A stretch of DNA of 64,000 nucleotides, taken from Pristionchus mayeri. Its lineage: Eukaryota > Nematoda > Chromadorea > Rhabditida > Neodiplogasteridae. Position numbers and translations under genes: made by a program. Each line of letters opens with the position of its first letter. Within the stretch, counting starts at the first letter, position 1. The stretch lies in the NCBI GenBank assembly GCA_036245805.1, contig BTRK01000003.1, forward strand, positions 44,134,044 to 44,198,043, written 5' to 3'. The notes beneath the pieces were generated by a model that worked only from the letters and a program-made list of their open reading frames with translations, was not told the origin of the DNA and made no database searches. Of this stretch, positions 25,582 to 34,615 are shown in pieces.

Positions 25582-26037
25582 TTACACAATTTCCATTTAG
25601 TTCAATTACCCTCCCCGACATCGGAGTTTCTTCCACACCTTGAACCGTGAAACCAGAAGGAGAGGCAATACATTAGAAATAGGTTTATTCTCGATTAATG
25701 TTGTAGGTACTCCTCTTTTAATGCATTAGCAGTTTGATTCTCTTTTACACACTTCGGGTCGTCGAAATCGACGACTATACAATTCTACGTTCTAAATTTC
25801 ATCACTGTTTCACTGCCCACGAGCACGGCTGGTTTATGTTCGAGCAGTTTATGTTGCGATAAAGATATCTATACCCGTGATGGCTAATCTCTCTGCGCTC
25901 TCCTCAGTTCACACGCTCTCTCGCTCAAAAGAAAAGCAAAGCAAATGACCAAATGCACAACTCAAGGCGCTGAGCTGGAGAATTGGCCTAGCAACTTGTA
26001 TCAATGGTGCCAGTATACGTAGGGTCCGCAAGGTGGT
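25485..26037 (+). repeat. Captured copy of the U2 snRNA 3' end and ~500 bp of its downstream flank
   Basis: Nearly identical to 34568-35103: GGCGGCCTGGTATCGCACTT and the CCCTTCGGGGAAAATATG segment (U2 stem IV), then the flank through TGGTGCCAGTATACG. The U2 5' domain is absent, so this is a fragment and not a gene. It lies within the mariner element. Confidence 0.9.
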
Positions 26038-26475
26038 TGACAGAAATCATCACATAGGCCTATTTCTGGGGTTAATGTGTTCCTATGGGAATGAATAGGA
26101 TCATACTTTTTGAATTAGGTCGATATCTACTGTTTGAGTCAAGTTATGACCCAAAATGTGGGTGAATCGAGCATAACGTGAAAGGTCCAAAAAGCGAGAC
26201 GGGAGAAAGAGGGGCGGAGCCTATTTCTCCATTGTCTTTTCAATTCTCGAAACGATCGGGTAGAGCTTCGCCGAACCCTACAGGGAAAGAAAGCGAGCTT
26301 TCACGTAGGCAGGGCGCTCTCTAGTCACGCTGGGTGAGAGACGGGTGGAGGGAGGGGAGGGAGAGGGAGGAGAGGAAGCGGAGAGAGTCACGAGCCATGC
26401 GCGTTTCGAAATCGAAGAGACACATGATGAGTTCGCAACCAAATCATTCGTTCAAAAGTGAATTTGGAAGCTTTT

Positions 26476-27334
26476 TCAGAAGTCAGAGAGAGAGCGGAAA
26501 CAGTGGAAGTCACAAGGAGAGAGGTCCGGTGAATACGGTGGGTGGGGAATCCTCTCGATATCCAGCTCGTCCATTTTCTTCTGAGTCAATTTCGCGCGAT
26601 GAGGGCGAGCATTGTCCATCAGAAGAAGGATTTTGCCCTCGCTCACAAGACTGGGAAGGGTTCTATGGGCGACTTCTTCCAGTTGGTTGGAGAATAGGTC
26701 GGCAGTGATGTTGGTGCCAGGGGACAGGATCTCCCAGTAGATCGGACCGAGCACGGAGAAGTAAAAGCAGAGGAGTTCCTTCTTTCCATGCTCTTCCTTC
26801 TTCGGGACTGGCTTGGGCTTCTTATCCGCATCGACCCACTGTAGTTTCCTCTCAGGGTTATCGTAGGCGATCCACTTCTCATCTGCGGCGACAATTGAAT
26901 TAACCCATCCAAGATTTGATCTGCGATGGAGCAATTCATGACAGATCTCGACAAGGTTTTTCAGTTGTGCCGGAGAGAGAACATGGGGAACCACTTGTGG
27001 GAGCTTGGGCTTCTTTCCCGCTCGATGAAGGATATCGGACACCGTCGACAGTGCCAGTCTCTCTCTTCAAATCGCGCACACTGGCTTTGGGCTTCCTCTT
27101 CAGAGTGCTGAGGACAAGAGACTGATCGAGGGTCGGAGGGCGTCCAGAACGGGGATGATCTTCGAGACTATAGTCTCCGTTCTTGAAGCGAGAGAACCAC
27201 TTCTGGCAGAAACGAAGGGAGGGGGCATCGTCACCTTCAGATTGGGCAAGGGCTGAATGGGCCTGCCTCATCGACTGGCCAAGGCGGTGATAATGTAGCA
27301 AGACTGCGCGGAGGTAAAGGTGAGTCTCCATCAC
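26476..27334 (-). pseudogene. Mariner transposase (DD34D), frameshifted and C-terminally truncated
   Basis: Two overlapping minus-strand frames (26936-27334, 132 codons; 26476-27042, 188 codons) together give one mariner transposase. The N-terminal part has the helix-turn-helix region (...KWFSRFKNGDYSLEDHPRSG). The second frame carries the catalytic triad context: AADEKW (first Asp), DNARPH (second Asp) and HPPYSPDLSPCDFH (third Asp). The frames switch near 27035, so an indel breaks the gene. After FRSLSDF the frame stops at 26476, about 50-60 residues short of a full-length mariner transposase, where cargo DNA begins. The enzyme would cut and paste DNA at TA targets; this copy cannot make an intact product. 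Confidence 0.93.
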
Positions 27335-27502
27335 GAAAATCGATGCAGAAACTAAGCGATTGATTCAATCCTCTCACCACTTAGCGTCAGGATGATGCAA
27401 TACTTTGTAAATAACAGTGCGTGATTGCGAAATTCGATCACAAACTGAGTTTTTACAAAAGCATGAACGAACTTTCCGGACACCCTAATAATTAATGTAT
27501 TA

Positions 27503-28407
27503 GGTTGTCTCAAAAGTTTCTCCCTTTTTGACCAATTTTTGATTTGTATTTATCCTTCCCTTCAATGTTGATGAATCCCCACAAGTACTTCAGTAGTCGA
27601 ATGATGCTTTGTTACTCTATCGAAAATACGCTATCACAGGTCTACATAATTAGTAATACTAACACAGCAAACTTCCAAATTCAGCGAAATTGCGCCAGAA
27701 CCATTATTTTTATTTGCTCATAGTTGAATGGAGAATTGTCATAGGCACATAACTGACACACTATTGTAAAGCGCGATATATGGGCATGCTGATGTATGCA
27801 TTATAGTGAGGAGGCCTGATTATCCCCACTTGGGATGAGCTCTTGTTCGTAAAATCACGCTAGGCAGTTTTCTGTTGATAAATATTGCATAGCCCTGCAC
27901 CTTTTGCGATTGACCCAGCCAGCTCAATTGTTGTGGTCATTGAAGTACTCGGCATGTGTGTTATAAACTTTATATTCGGGGAGTCTACAATAACCTGATC
28001 GTGAACAGCAATATTCGAAAGCTAGATGGCGAAATTTGTCCTTCGAAATCAGCCTTTTTTGCTTTACCCTGTTTTCAATACGTGTTGAATGCCGGATATT
28101 TTGCTATAATCTTGAAGGGCAACCCTTATAGTATCACATATCAAGAGGGCATAACCAAATGTTAGCTCGTATTTAAATTGTAGTGACGAAGAAAGAGCAC
28201 CCAAAAATGGACATTTTCTGAGTTTTCGAGATATCGCATAATTATTCGCATACAATGCATTCTAGAAACGGTTCAAACCTACTATTGTATTCTACTTACA
28301 TAACCCCAACTTGCACTAAATGGAAATAACCGACAGGAAATGCAAGCGAGAAAAAACTTGAAAAATAAACTTGAAAAATAAAATAGGGAGAAACTTTTGA
28401 GACAACC
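27503..28407. mobile_element. Non-autonomous mariner-type element (905 bp)
   Basis: TIRs GGTTGTCTCAAAAGTTTCTC / GAGAAACTTTTGAGACAACC at the two ends, each bordered by TA (27501-27502, 28408-28409). The TIR differs from that of the neighbouring 5.5-kb mariner, so it depends on another transposase. The interior has only short ORFs (63-69 codons) and no DD34D motifs. Confidence 0.88.
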
Positions 28408-28780
28408 TAATATTTATCATAATCAACTATTGTCTCGTACATTAGCCACTATCATAGAAAGTGATACACTAACTACTTTTTGCGTAAAGTATATTCAAAA
28501 TTATACGATCACTCTGTATAAAGATTCATTCATTCATTGAGGTTAGAGTGCAATAACAACATGAAGTTGAGAAAGAAACGGATGTCCGTCGAAAGCATTG
28601 AATCGATAACGGTTGCTTGGAAGCAAAGGAGATTTTGAGATATCTCATTTTACACCTCGTCTTCTCATTAGAATGGGGACAATTTCATTCCGTCATTCGT
28701 CAACGAATGCAATGCCATCATACTCAGATGGATCATTCCACCTGAAATAGACTGTTTTACCTCTCTGGCCCCTTGTCCTC

Positions 28781-31700
28781 TCACCCATTATGCATGGAAG
28801 GATCGAACGCGACAGACTGTCGTTTAGAATGATGAACGCAAGGCACGTCCTCCTCTTCTCCATCCAGTCCTCGATCCACTCCGCTCATCTTAATTAGGGA
28901 TTGTTTCGCAAGAAATGACTCTCTTCATACTACACACTCTCTCACCAATCAAACCGGCGATACCGTTTCTTGCCAAGCCATCTCAATCGACCACCTTTCA
29001 GCTATACCAATGGATTCACCCACATTCATCATTGTAATACATACTAGTGATGCCAAAACGCCGCGCGCTCTCCTCGTTTCCCACGCTCTCTCGCGCTGTC
29101 TGACCTGTGAGAGAGCGTGTGAAACGTGGAGAGCGCGCGTCGTTTTGGCATCGCTAATACATACTCTGACATTTTATAGAATTCAACAATCAGATATTAG
29201 AGGTTGGGCAGAGACGATTTCGGGTAAAAGAGTGGTATCAAGTAAGTTTTTTCTTACATTCATCATTCCGATCCTTGCGAATGCTCCCAATTGCGCCATT
29301 CCCAGTCCGAGTCCTTTAGAGATCGAAATCTTCTGCGCCATTGTAATCATTCGAGTCGCCATAAGTCGCGCCTGCAATCACATCTTGGAAATAGGTCGGA
29401 TGAGAACTATGACGTCATGCCGACTATGAACTGTCAATCAATTGATCGATCAATTGATCTACCAATCTGTATCCACCTGACATGCATTTAACGTGAACTA
29501 TTAGCTTTGATTCCTGGATATCTCATGCATATTCGCTCGGCACTAGGTCAGCTGAGAACAATGACGTCATCGTTCTCATCCGATCTAGTGCCCATTCGCT
29601 CAAGAGCAATGGTCTGACTCTCCTCATACTACACGCTCTCTCGCCGGTCAGACAGTGCGAGAGTGTGTGCGATATCGAGAGAGTCAGACTATTGCTCTCG
29701 CTCACATTTCCCAATTGTCTGCCCATGAAATGGATGTGGTGGATGGCATTCACAGCGACGACCTCCACAGCGATCGTCACGAGCATCGCTCCGAAGATGA
29801 TGTAGACGATGAGGAAGGGAATGGGGATGGGAGGACTGCGAGAGGGAATAGGTTAACGATTTGAAATTCGAAGAGAGACGGAAGAAAAGAGACAAGCGTT
29901 TGCCGCTACTTTACGACAGTCTACTTGGCAAAGAAAAGCACCACAGTATCTTCATTTCCCACACTCTCTCGGCCGATCGATTTATGAGATAATGTGAAGA
30001 GACCGTGGTATCATTTCTCGAGATCTATTAATCATGAAGAAGAAGAACCAACCTCATATCTCCGAATCCAATAGTGAGAATTGTGATAGATGAGTAGTAG
30101 ATACCGTCTGTTAGCTAAACTAACGGCGTGGAAAAAGTCAAGAATATGAAATATTTGAATTCCCGCAGTAGCGTACCTCAGCTCCCAGAGGAGAAAGATA
30201 CTTGAAATTTCGTTTATGGTCGTAAATTGGTTTTACATATTAAATATTAAAAATGTCAAGTGCCTAGCCCGTCTGCGGTCTGAGGTACGAATTTGCGGGA
30301 ATTCAAATAGTTCTTCTTGTCCTTGACTTTTTCCACTCCATGATTATCGATTGGTTGAATCACGAAAGGGACTGACGCTGAGATTGCCCAGATTGGAGAT
30401 AATGAAGCCGCCAGCGATGGGATAGGACATCACCGCGACCATGAGACAAACAACGAAGGCACGGGTATGCTCAAATCGATACGGTGCCAACTTTTTCGAT
30501 TTTTATAACCATATCGGAACAACTTTATCGATTTTCAGGCACCAATGAGCAACTTTTCAAAAGTGATTCGGTTATCCCTCACCATATCCTAATTGGCAGT
30601 GAACACCGATTTCACATTTATTCCGTGTTGTTTGACCATTCAGTCATTCCATAGGGATCTTCTTGGATATTTGACTCACCCCCTCTCCTTCCCATCATAA
30701 AGGGTATGTGCGAAAATCAGTTAGAAATGAGAGTGAGATGGAGGAGGATGAGGGTGGGCCAAATATCCAATAAGCGCCTTCAACCGCATGCACTAGAGAG
30801 AGAAGCGAGTACCTCTCCGAATCGTTTGGCGACTGCTTCACATAGGAATCGACCCAGATCGGACATTGTGACGAGTGCGAGAGGAATGCCCATGAGACCA
30901 TAGCAGACTAGGAGAAGACGACCAGAGAAAGTGAGAGGGGTCACTAGGCCGAAACCTGGAAGGAGGGAGGATAAAGTAAAGTTCGCGAAACGATACCATT
31001 GTCTTTTCATTCTACACACTCTATAAAATTCTCGACCGGTTGAGATATTGTGTAGACATTCGAGGTGATTACGCGAATTACGAACTCTACAATGAATGTA
31101 TAGGTAGACCTCCTGACCTACGGGAACCATTGTGGTGCTGGTGAAGAGAACTGCAGAGGGGAAAGTCCAGAGATCGAGATACGGATCTCCACTCACAAGA
31201 CTGTCCATGACGTTAGAGGAGATCTGCGGATTAATGAGATGCATATTAGTGATGGCAAATCGGCGCGTGCTCTCCTCGTTTCGCACGCTCTCTCGCTCTG
31301 TCTGACCGGTGAGAGAGCACGCGAAATAAGGAGGGCGCTTGCCGACTTGGCAACACTAATGCATATCTTCCCCCGCGCACTTTCGGACCTTGGAATGAAG
31401 CCTAACAATTACCTTCAAAACAGACAACGTCATTCGATATCATGTGTTTCGAAGTAATTTGTGCAATGTTTTAGTCCGGTTAAAAAAACGAATTCCTACG
31501 TTCCGACAGACCCCAAAATTGACGATTCTAACACGAATATTCTCATACGAGAGTAGTTTTAGCTTACCGGATGCTCGAATAGTTCAAACAGATGTATATG
31601 ATATTCGTCGAGTAGATCCTCTGCTTGCTCCACTAATTCATCGTCGCCTAAATCTTCCTTTTTGCCAACTTCTTTCAAGATCTCTCACTCAAATAGGCCA

Positions 31701-32593
31701 TTTTCAATTTCTCCGTTTTGTTGATCATCCCTTCCACCAGTTCATCCAATGCTGATAGAGTTCGCTTTTTGACTTCCAACTGCAATATTTTCTCTTCAGT
31801 CCCTCCCAACTTGATATTGGGTCTTGAGATATTGGATATTCTCTACCGACTCTCACCATTTTGCACACTCTCTCGTCAGGAGCATGCAATTAGGAGAGAG
31901 TCAGACTGCTACCTCATTGGGTCGTTCGAGTGCTCGGAAGAGAAGAGCTCCGACGCAGACGTAGACGATGCAGCCGATAACGAGACTAGCATGCAGACCG
32001 GAGGCTTGCAGAAACTGAAGAATAGAGTTCGTAGAGTTCTTAGATCTTAGTCCTTAGTAGAGTTCTTAGATCTTAGTCCTTAGTAGAGTTCTTAGATCTT
32101 AGTCCTTAGTAGAGTTCTTCACGGAGTTCTTAGAGATTCTTACAGATAGAGTTCGTTATTCGGGCTGTCGTCTCTTCAATCTACACTATAGTTCTCCTAT
32201 TAGAAAACTCAATTATGTTTCGTATGGCTGATGAGCGTTTGTTTATTTAGAGCATCTCAAACTTACACGAACATTCAACGAATAGTTTCCAGTATGAGAA
32301 CCCTATTCTCCACAGTCTCTCGACCGGTCGTGCGATGATAGAGTGTGTAGAATGAAGAGACCGTGGTTTTGTTTCGTTTTGTCGTACATGCGAGTAAAGA
32401 AGATAAGAGAGGAAAAGAGCAAGAGAGTGCTATAGAATGAGATAACATGCGGATGGGCATTCAAGAAGGGCGCACGAAATATAAAACAATGACAGGGTAA
32501 AAATGAATCACGAACTTCCTTCATCTTGCTCCTCCAGCTTTTCTTCTTCTGCACTTTTCTTCCTGCTAGAATAGCTGCGATTCCGCCTGACAT
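28781..32593 (-). CDS. Two-pore-domain (TWK/K2P) potassium channel, 385 aa
   Basis: Eleven minus-strand exons: 32516-32593, 31913-32014, 31689-31809, 31568-31647, 31118-31223, 30813-30955, 30377-30490, 30053-30114, 29706-29835, 29258-29371, 28781-28888; all phases agree and sum to 386 codons with the stop. The ATG directly follows TTTTTCAG, a likely trans-splice or intron acceptor. Order: basic N-terminus; TM1 (LVIGCIVYVCVGALLF, then RALERPNE); an extracellular helical cap; pore 1 (SAVLFTSTTMVPVGFG); TM2 (LLLVCYGLMGIPLALVTMSD); a short cytosolic linker; TM3 (FVVCLMVAVMSYPIAGGFII); pore 2 (YYSSITILTIGFGD); TM4 (FLIVYIIFGAMLVTIAVEVV); a ~75-residue tail. It would carry a background K+ current at the plasma membrane as a dimer. 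Odd points: pore 1 reads PVGFG where T(I/V)G(Y/F)G is expected, and the TM2-TM3 linker is short, so a small exon may be missed between 30491 and 30812. The 41-nt intron 31648-31688 is needed to keep frame. The acceptor at 30491 and the last exon are the least certain parts. Confidence 0.9.
29045..29156. mobile_element. hAT-type palindromic MITE, 112 bp, in the last K2P intron
   Basis: Ends TAGTGATGCCAAAACG / CGTTTTGGCATCGCTA, flanked on both sides by the perfect 8-bp duplication ATACATAC (29037-29044, 29157-29164). Nearly the whole element folds into one hairpin around the core CACGCTCTCTCGCGC ... GAGAGAGCGTGTG. Twin of the element at 31247-31358. Confidence 0.93.
29539..29592. mobile_element. 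Minimal GGCACTAGGT-type MITE, 54 bp, in a K2P intron
   Basis: GGCACTAGGTCAGCTGAGAA and TTCTCATCCGATCTAGTGCC are inverted copies around ATGACGTCAT. Flanks TATTCGCTC and CATTCGCTC agree at 8 of 9 positions. It sits in the target duplication of the next hairpin (29604-29697). Confidence 0.8.
29604..29697. mobile_element. Palindromic MITE, 94 bp, whose target duplication touches the splice donor
   Basis: Ends GAGCAATGGTCTGACTCTC / GAGAGTCAGACTATTGCTC, core CACGCTCTCTCGCC ... GCGAGAGTGTGTG. The 8-bp flanks are TCGCTCAA (29596-29603) and TCGCTCAC (29698-29705). The second flank is exactly the first 8 nt of the K2P intron read on the minus strand (GTGAGCGA). Confidence 0.85.
29945..30010. mobile_element. 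CTCTCTCG-family hairpin in a K2P intron (degenerate)
   Basis: TATCTTCATTTCCCACACTC ... GATAATGTGAAGAGACCGTG, an imperfect palindrome with the family core CTCTCGGCCGATCGAT. One arm is eroded and no target duplication is clear. Confidence 0.65.
30125..30345. repeat. Inverted repeat (~220 bp) in the K2P intron between TM3 and pore 2
   Basis: GTGGAAAAAGTCAAGAA ... TTTGAATTCCCGC-AG-CGTACCTCAG is repeated inverted as CTGAGGTACG ... GCGGGAATTCAAA ... CTTGACTTTTTCCAC. Foldback MITE of a different family from the CTCTCTCG hairpins. It almost fills intron 30115-30376. Confidence 0.8.
31247..31358. mobile_element. hAT-type palindromic MITE, 112 bp, in a K2P intron
   Basis: Ends TAGTGATGGCAAATCGGC / GCCGACTTGGCAACACTA, perfect 8-bp target duplication ATGCATAT (31239-31246, 31359-31366). 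Hairpin core CGCACGCTCTCTCGC ... GAGAGAGCACGCG. Same length and architecture as 29045-29156. Confidence 0.93.
31847..31912. mobile_element. CTCTCTCG-family hairpin filling most of a 103-nt K2P intron
   Basis: Intron 31810-31912 begins on the minus strand GTAGCAGTCTGACTCTC, the same TIR seen inverted at 29680-29697 and 60080-60097. The inverted partner (GACTCTCACC... on plus, 31852) and the core ACACTCTCTCGTC follow. The GT splice donor lies at the tip of the element. Confidence 0.65.
32033..32125. repeat. 26-bp tandem repeat, about 3.5 copies
   Basis: Unit AGTTCTTAGATCTTAGTCCT plus TAGTAG, nearly perfect copies, within the first K2P intron. A CTCTCTCG hairpin (about 32305-32372) lies in the same intron. 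Confidence 0.9.
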
Positions 32594-33285
32594 CTGAAAA
32601 ATATGAGATGAAGAGGAAAAATGATGAGAAGAAAAAAGATGACCGAAATCGACACAACACATCAGAAGGGGGATGAGAGCTCATTGCGTGGGACCAAGCA
32701 AATTCATTAGATGATTATGGTCTTTCGGGGGGGGGGGGGGGGGGGAATGCCAACAAAGAGATTCTAAAGCAGTCTCAGATAAGAAGTGACGGCTCTTCTG
32801 GATTTGCCGACGAGATGAGTTGCTCCTCCTAAGTCCTCCTTTATGCATTGAGGAGTTCATCCAAAATGGATTGGAGAGTGCAGAGGAACACTGAATTGTG
32901 AATGTTCTCAGATCCGGACTCTAAAGCAACGGATGCAACATTTTGCTATTTTGCAGATCACGCTCATGGATTCTTACGACTTTAGACTGCAAGAAGATGT
33001 TTTGCAGTTCTTGTTCACTCTTAGAGAAGCCCTGGTGGTTGCTGGCAGTAGATCTCTCATGGAAAGAGCCGAGAATTCCGCCGCTACTCTCTTCTCGTCC
33101 ACAATTGCTCCTCTTCCTCTTCCTCAGTTTCTGTGGTGTTTGATGTGACCTTTGATTTCTGGAAAGATTAATAAGAGACCCGAAATTCACCTTTTTTTCT
33201 CCCTGACGAGCGCTTCTTTCCCAAAATACCCGGCACACCTATGATGCAGTTGGTCTACATAAGAAAATATTTTATTTGCAACAGC
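32594..33285. other. Spacer before the small-RNA cluster, with a G19 tract
   Basis: G19 at 32727-32745. From about 32935 (CATTTTGCTATTTTGCAGAT) the sequence aligns with 34060-34418, i.e. it is the upstream spacer of U2 copy 1. The block CCTATGATGCAGTTGGT (33238-33254) is shared upstream of both U2 copies and may hold promoter elements. No gene in this spacer. Confidence 0.6.
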
Positions 33286-33483
33286 ATCGCTTCTCGGCTC
33301 TTGTAGCTAAGATCAAAGTGTAGTTTCTGTTCTTATCGGCTTAATCTCCGGTACGTATCCTAACTGGATACATCGAGATTAACTGATTTTTGAAACCAGG
33401 TGGATTCGCAGGGGCTTGCTCCTCGTCCACCACGGGCGGCCTGGTATCGCACTTCTTCCCGGATCGATCCATCCCTTCGGGGA
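33286..33483 (+). ncRNA. U2 spliceosomal snRNA, copy 1
   Basis: Starts ATCGCTTCTCGGCTC, followed by the U2-specific GCTAAGATCAAAGTGTAG, TCTGTTCTTATC, stem-loop II region, the Sm site GATTTTTGA, stem III (GGTGGA ... GGGGCTTGCTCC ... TCCACC) and stem IV with CCTGGTATCGCAC. Length of about 197 nt fits the family. It pairs with the intron branch site in the spliceosome. Unusual: the branch-site pairing element reads GTAGTT in place of GTAGTA. Upstream, the shared block CCTATGATGCAGTTGGT is about 20 bp farther from the start than in copy 2. May be a gene or a recent pseudogene. Confidence 0.9.
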
Positions 33484-33567
33484 AAATATGTTCATTTTAA
33501 ATTCTTTCTGACTTTTTTAGCATTGCAAACATTTACACAATTTCCATTTAGCTCGCACTTCTTGCAC

Positions 33568-33632
33568 TCCCATGTGGTCTAGTGGTTAGGATTTCTGGTT
33601 TTCACCCCCGGGTTCGATTCCCGGCATGGGAA
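33568..33632 (+). pseudogene. tRNA-Glu pseudogene (7-nt deletion)
   Basis: Acceptor (TCCCATG/CATGGGA), D arm, anticodon loop TTTTCAC and T arm (CCGGGTTCGATTCCCGG) are all present. Compared with 35237-35308, AGGCGGC is missing, removing the 3' side of the anticodon stem and the variable loop. It cannot fold as a tRNA. Confidence 0.9.
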
Positions 33633-33944
33633 GTCTATTTTGCTTTTTTTTCGAAGAGTTTTTATTTCAGCGTGATTAACAAAAGCGGTAGGAAGGAAGG
33701 CATGGCCTGTAGAAGTCATAAGCATCATCTGAACGGCGAGTTTCCTTCCACCTCGCCTATTCAATTTCCCGACTGGTTCTCTTTACTCAATCAGTGCCTA
33801 TATAGTGGTGGGAGTTATCTTTGATTTCGATAGAAGTCGGTGGAAAACGGATCTCTTTTCTGCGGTCAGTAAATGCTCTTTTCGTCTCATACAGAGAATG
33901 ATACTCCCCCAAAATAGTGGCCGATTCTTTCACTCCCCACTCTC

Positions 33945-34063
33945 GCTTACGACCATACCCCGTTGAGAACACGACATCCTGTCCGATCTGTCAAGTTAAG
34001 CAACGGTGGGCCCAGTTAGTACTTGGATCGGAGACGGCTTGGGAATCCTAGGTGTTGTAAGCA
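33945..34063 (+). rRNA. 5S ribosomal RNA
   Basis: About 119 nt beginning GCTTACGACCATACC and ending GGTGTTGTAAGC; the ends pair as helix I. Internal promoter boxes are visible: box A (AAGTTAAGCAAC) and box C (GGATCGGAGACGG). It resembles the Caenorhabditis 5S sequence with scattered differences. A single copy lies between two U2 genes. Whether it is expressed or a dispersed variant cannot be told. Confidence 0.94.
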
Positions 34064-34418
34064 TTTTGCTATTTTGCAGATCTCGCCTATTGATTATTTC
34101 GATGTTTAGACTGCAGGAGATGATGTTTTGCAGCTTCTCTAAGTCCATGAGATTATGCACGATGACTGTAGATGATTATGGATAGAGAATGCAGCTAGCT
34201 CCTAATCTTCTCGTCAACAATTGCGCCCCTTCCCCTCTCATAGTCTCTCTCATGTTCTATGTGACCTTTGATTTCTGGAAAGATTAATAAGTGACCCGAA
34301 ATTCACCCTTTTTCTCCCTGACGAGCGCTTCTTTCCCAAAATATTTCCCATTTTGCAATCTGTTATCGAAAGGCCTTTTACCCGGCGCACCTATGATGCA
34401 GTTGGTTTACATAACAAC
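34064..34418. other. Spacer between 5S rRNA and U2 copy 2
   Basis: Duplicate of 32935-33285, with the same TTTCTGGAAAGATTAATAA, CTCCCTGACGAGCGCTTC and CCTATGATGCAGTTGGT segments. The last of these ends shortly before U2 and is a candidate proximal promoter region. No SL RNA gene is found here on either strand. Confidence 0.6.
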
Positions 34419-34615
34419 ATCGCTTCTCGGCTCTTGTAGCTAAGATCAAAGTGTAGTTTCTGTTCTTATCGGCTTAGTCTTCGGTACGTATCCTAACTGG
34501 ATACATCGAGATTAACTGATTTTTGAAACCAGGTGGATTCGCAGGGGCTTGCTCCTCGTCCACCACGGGCGGCCTGGTATCGCACTTCTTCCCGGATCGA
34601 CCCATCCCTTCGGGG
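34419..34615 (+). ncRNA. U2 spliceosomal snRNA, copy 2
   Basis: Nearly identical to copy 1. Differences I see: G-T-C-TT for A-T-C-TC in stem II (GCTTAGTCTTCGG) and GACCC for GATCC in stem IV. It has the same GTAGTT branch-site pairing variant and the same Sm site. The 3' flank (GGAAAATATGTTC) is shared with copy 1 and with the captured fragment in the mariner. Confidence 0.9.

Larger units (their letters stand above)
22019..27485 (-). mobile_element. Mariner-family transposon, 5.47 kb, carrying ~4.3 kb of non-mariner cargo
   Basis: Ends are matching TIRs of about 26 bp (GGGTGTCCGGAAAGTTCGTT at 22019 and its complement ending at 27485), each flanked by TA. The transposase lies at the right (minus strand, 26476-27334). 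A normal mariner is about 1.3 kb; here sequence from about 22155 to 26470 is extra. It includes a repetitive ORF and a copy of the U2 snRNA 3' flank. Either other DNA inserted into a mariner copy that lost its transposase 3' end, or the ends mobilised a composite. Autonomous activity is excluded by the frameshift and truncation. Confidence 0.85.

Noticed and set aside
31568..31809. Apparent 2-bp frameshift in the K2P extracellular cap exon
   Set aside because: A 41-nt intron (31648-31688, GTGAGA...ATTTAG) restores the frame exactly, and 41-nt introns occur elsewhere in the window.
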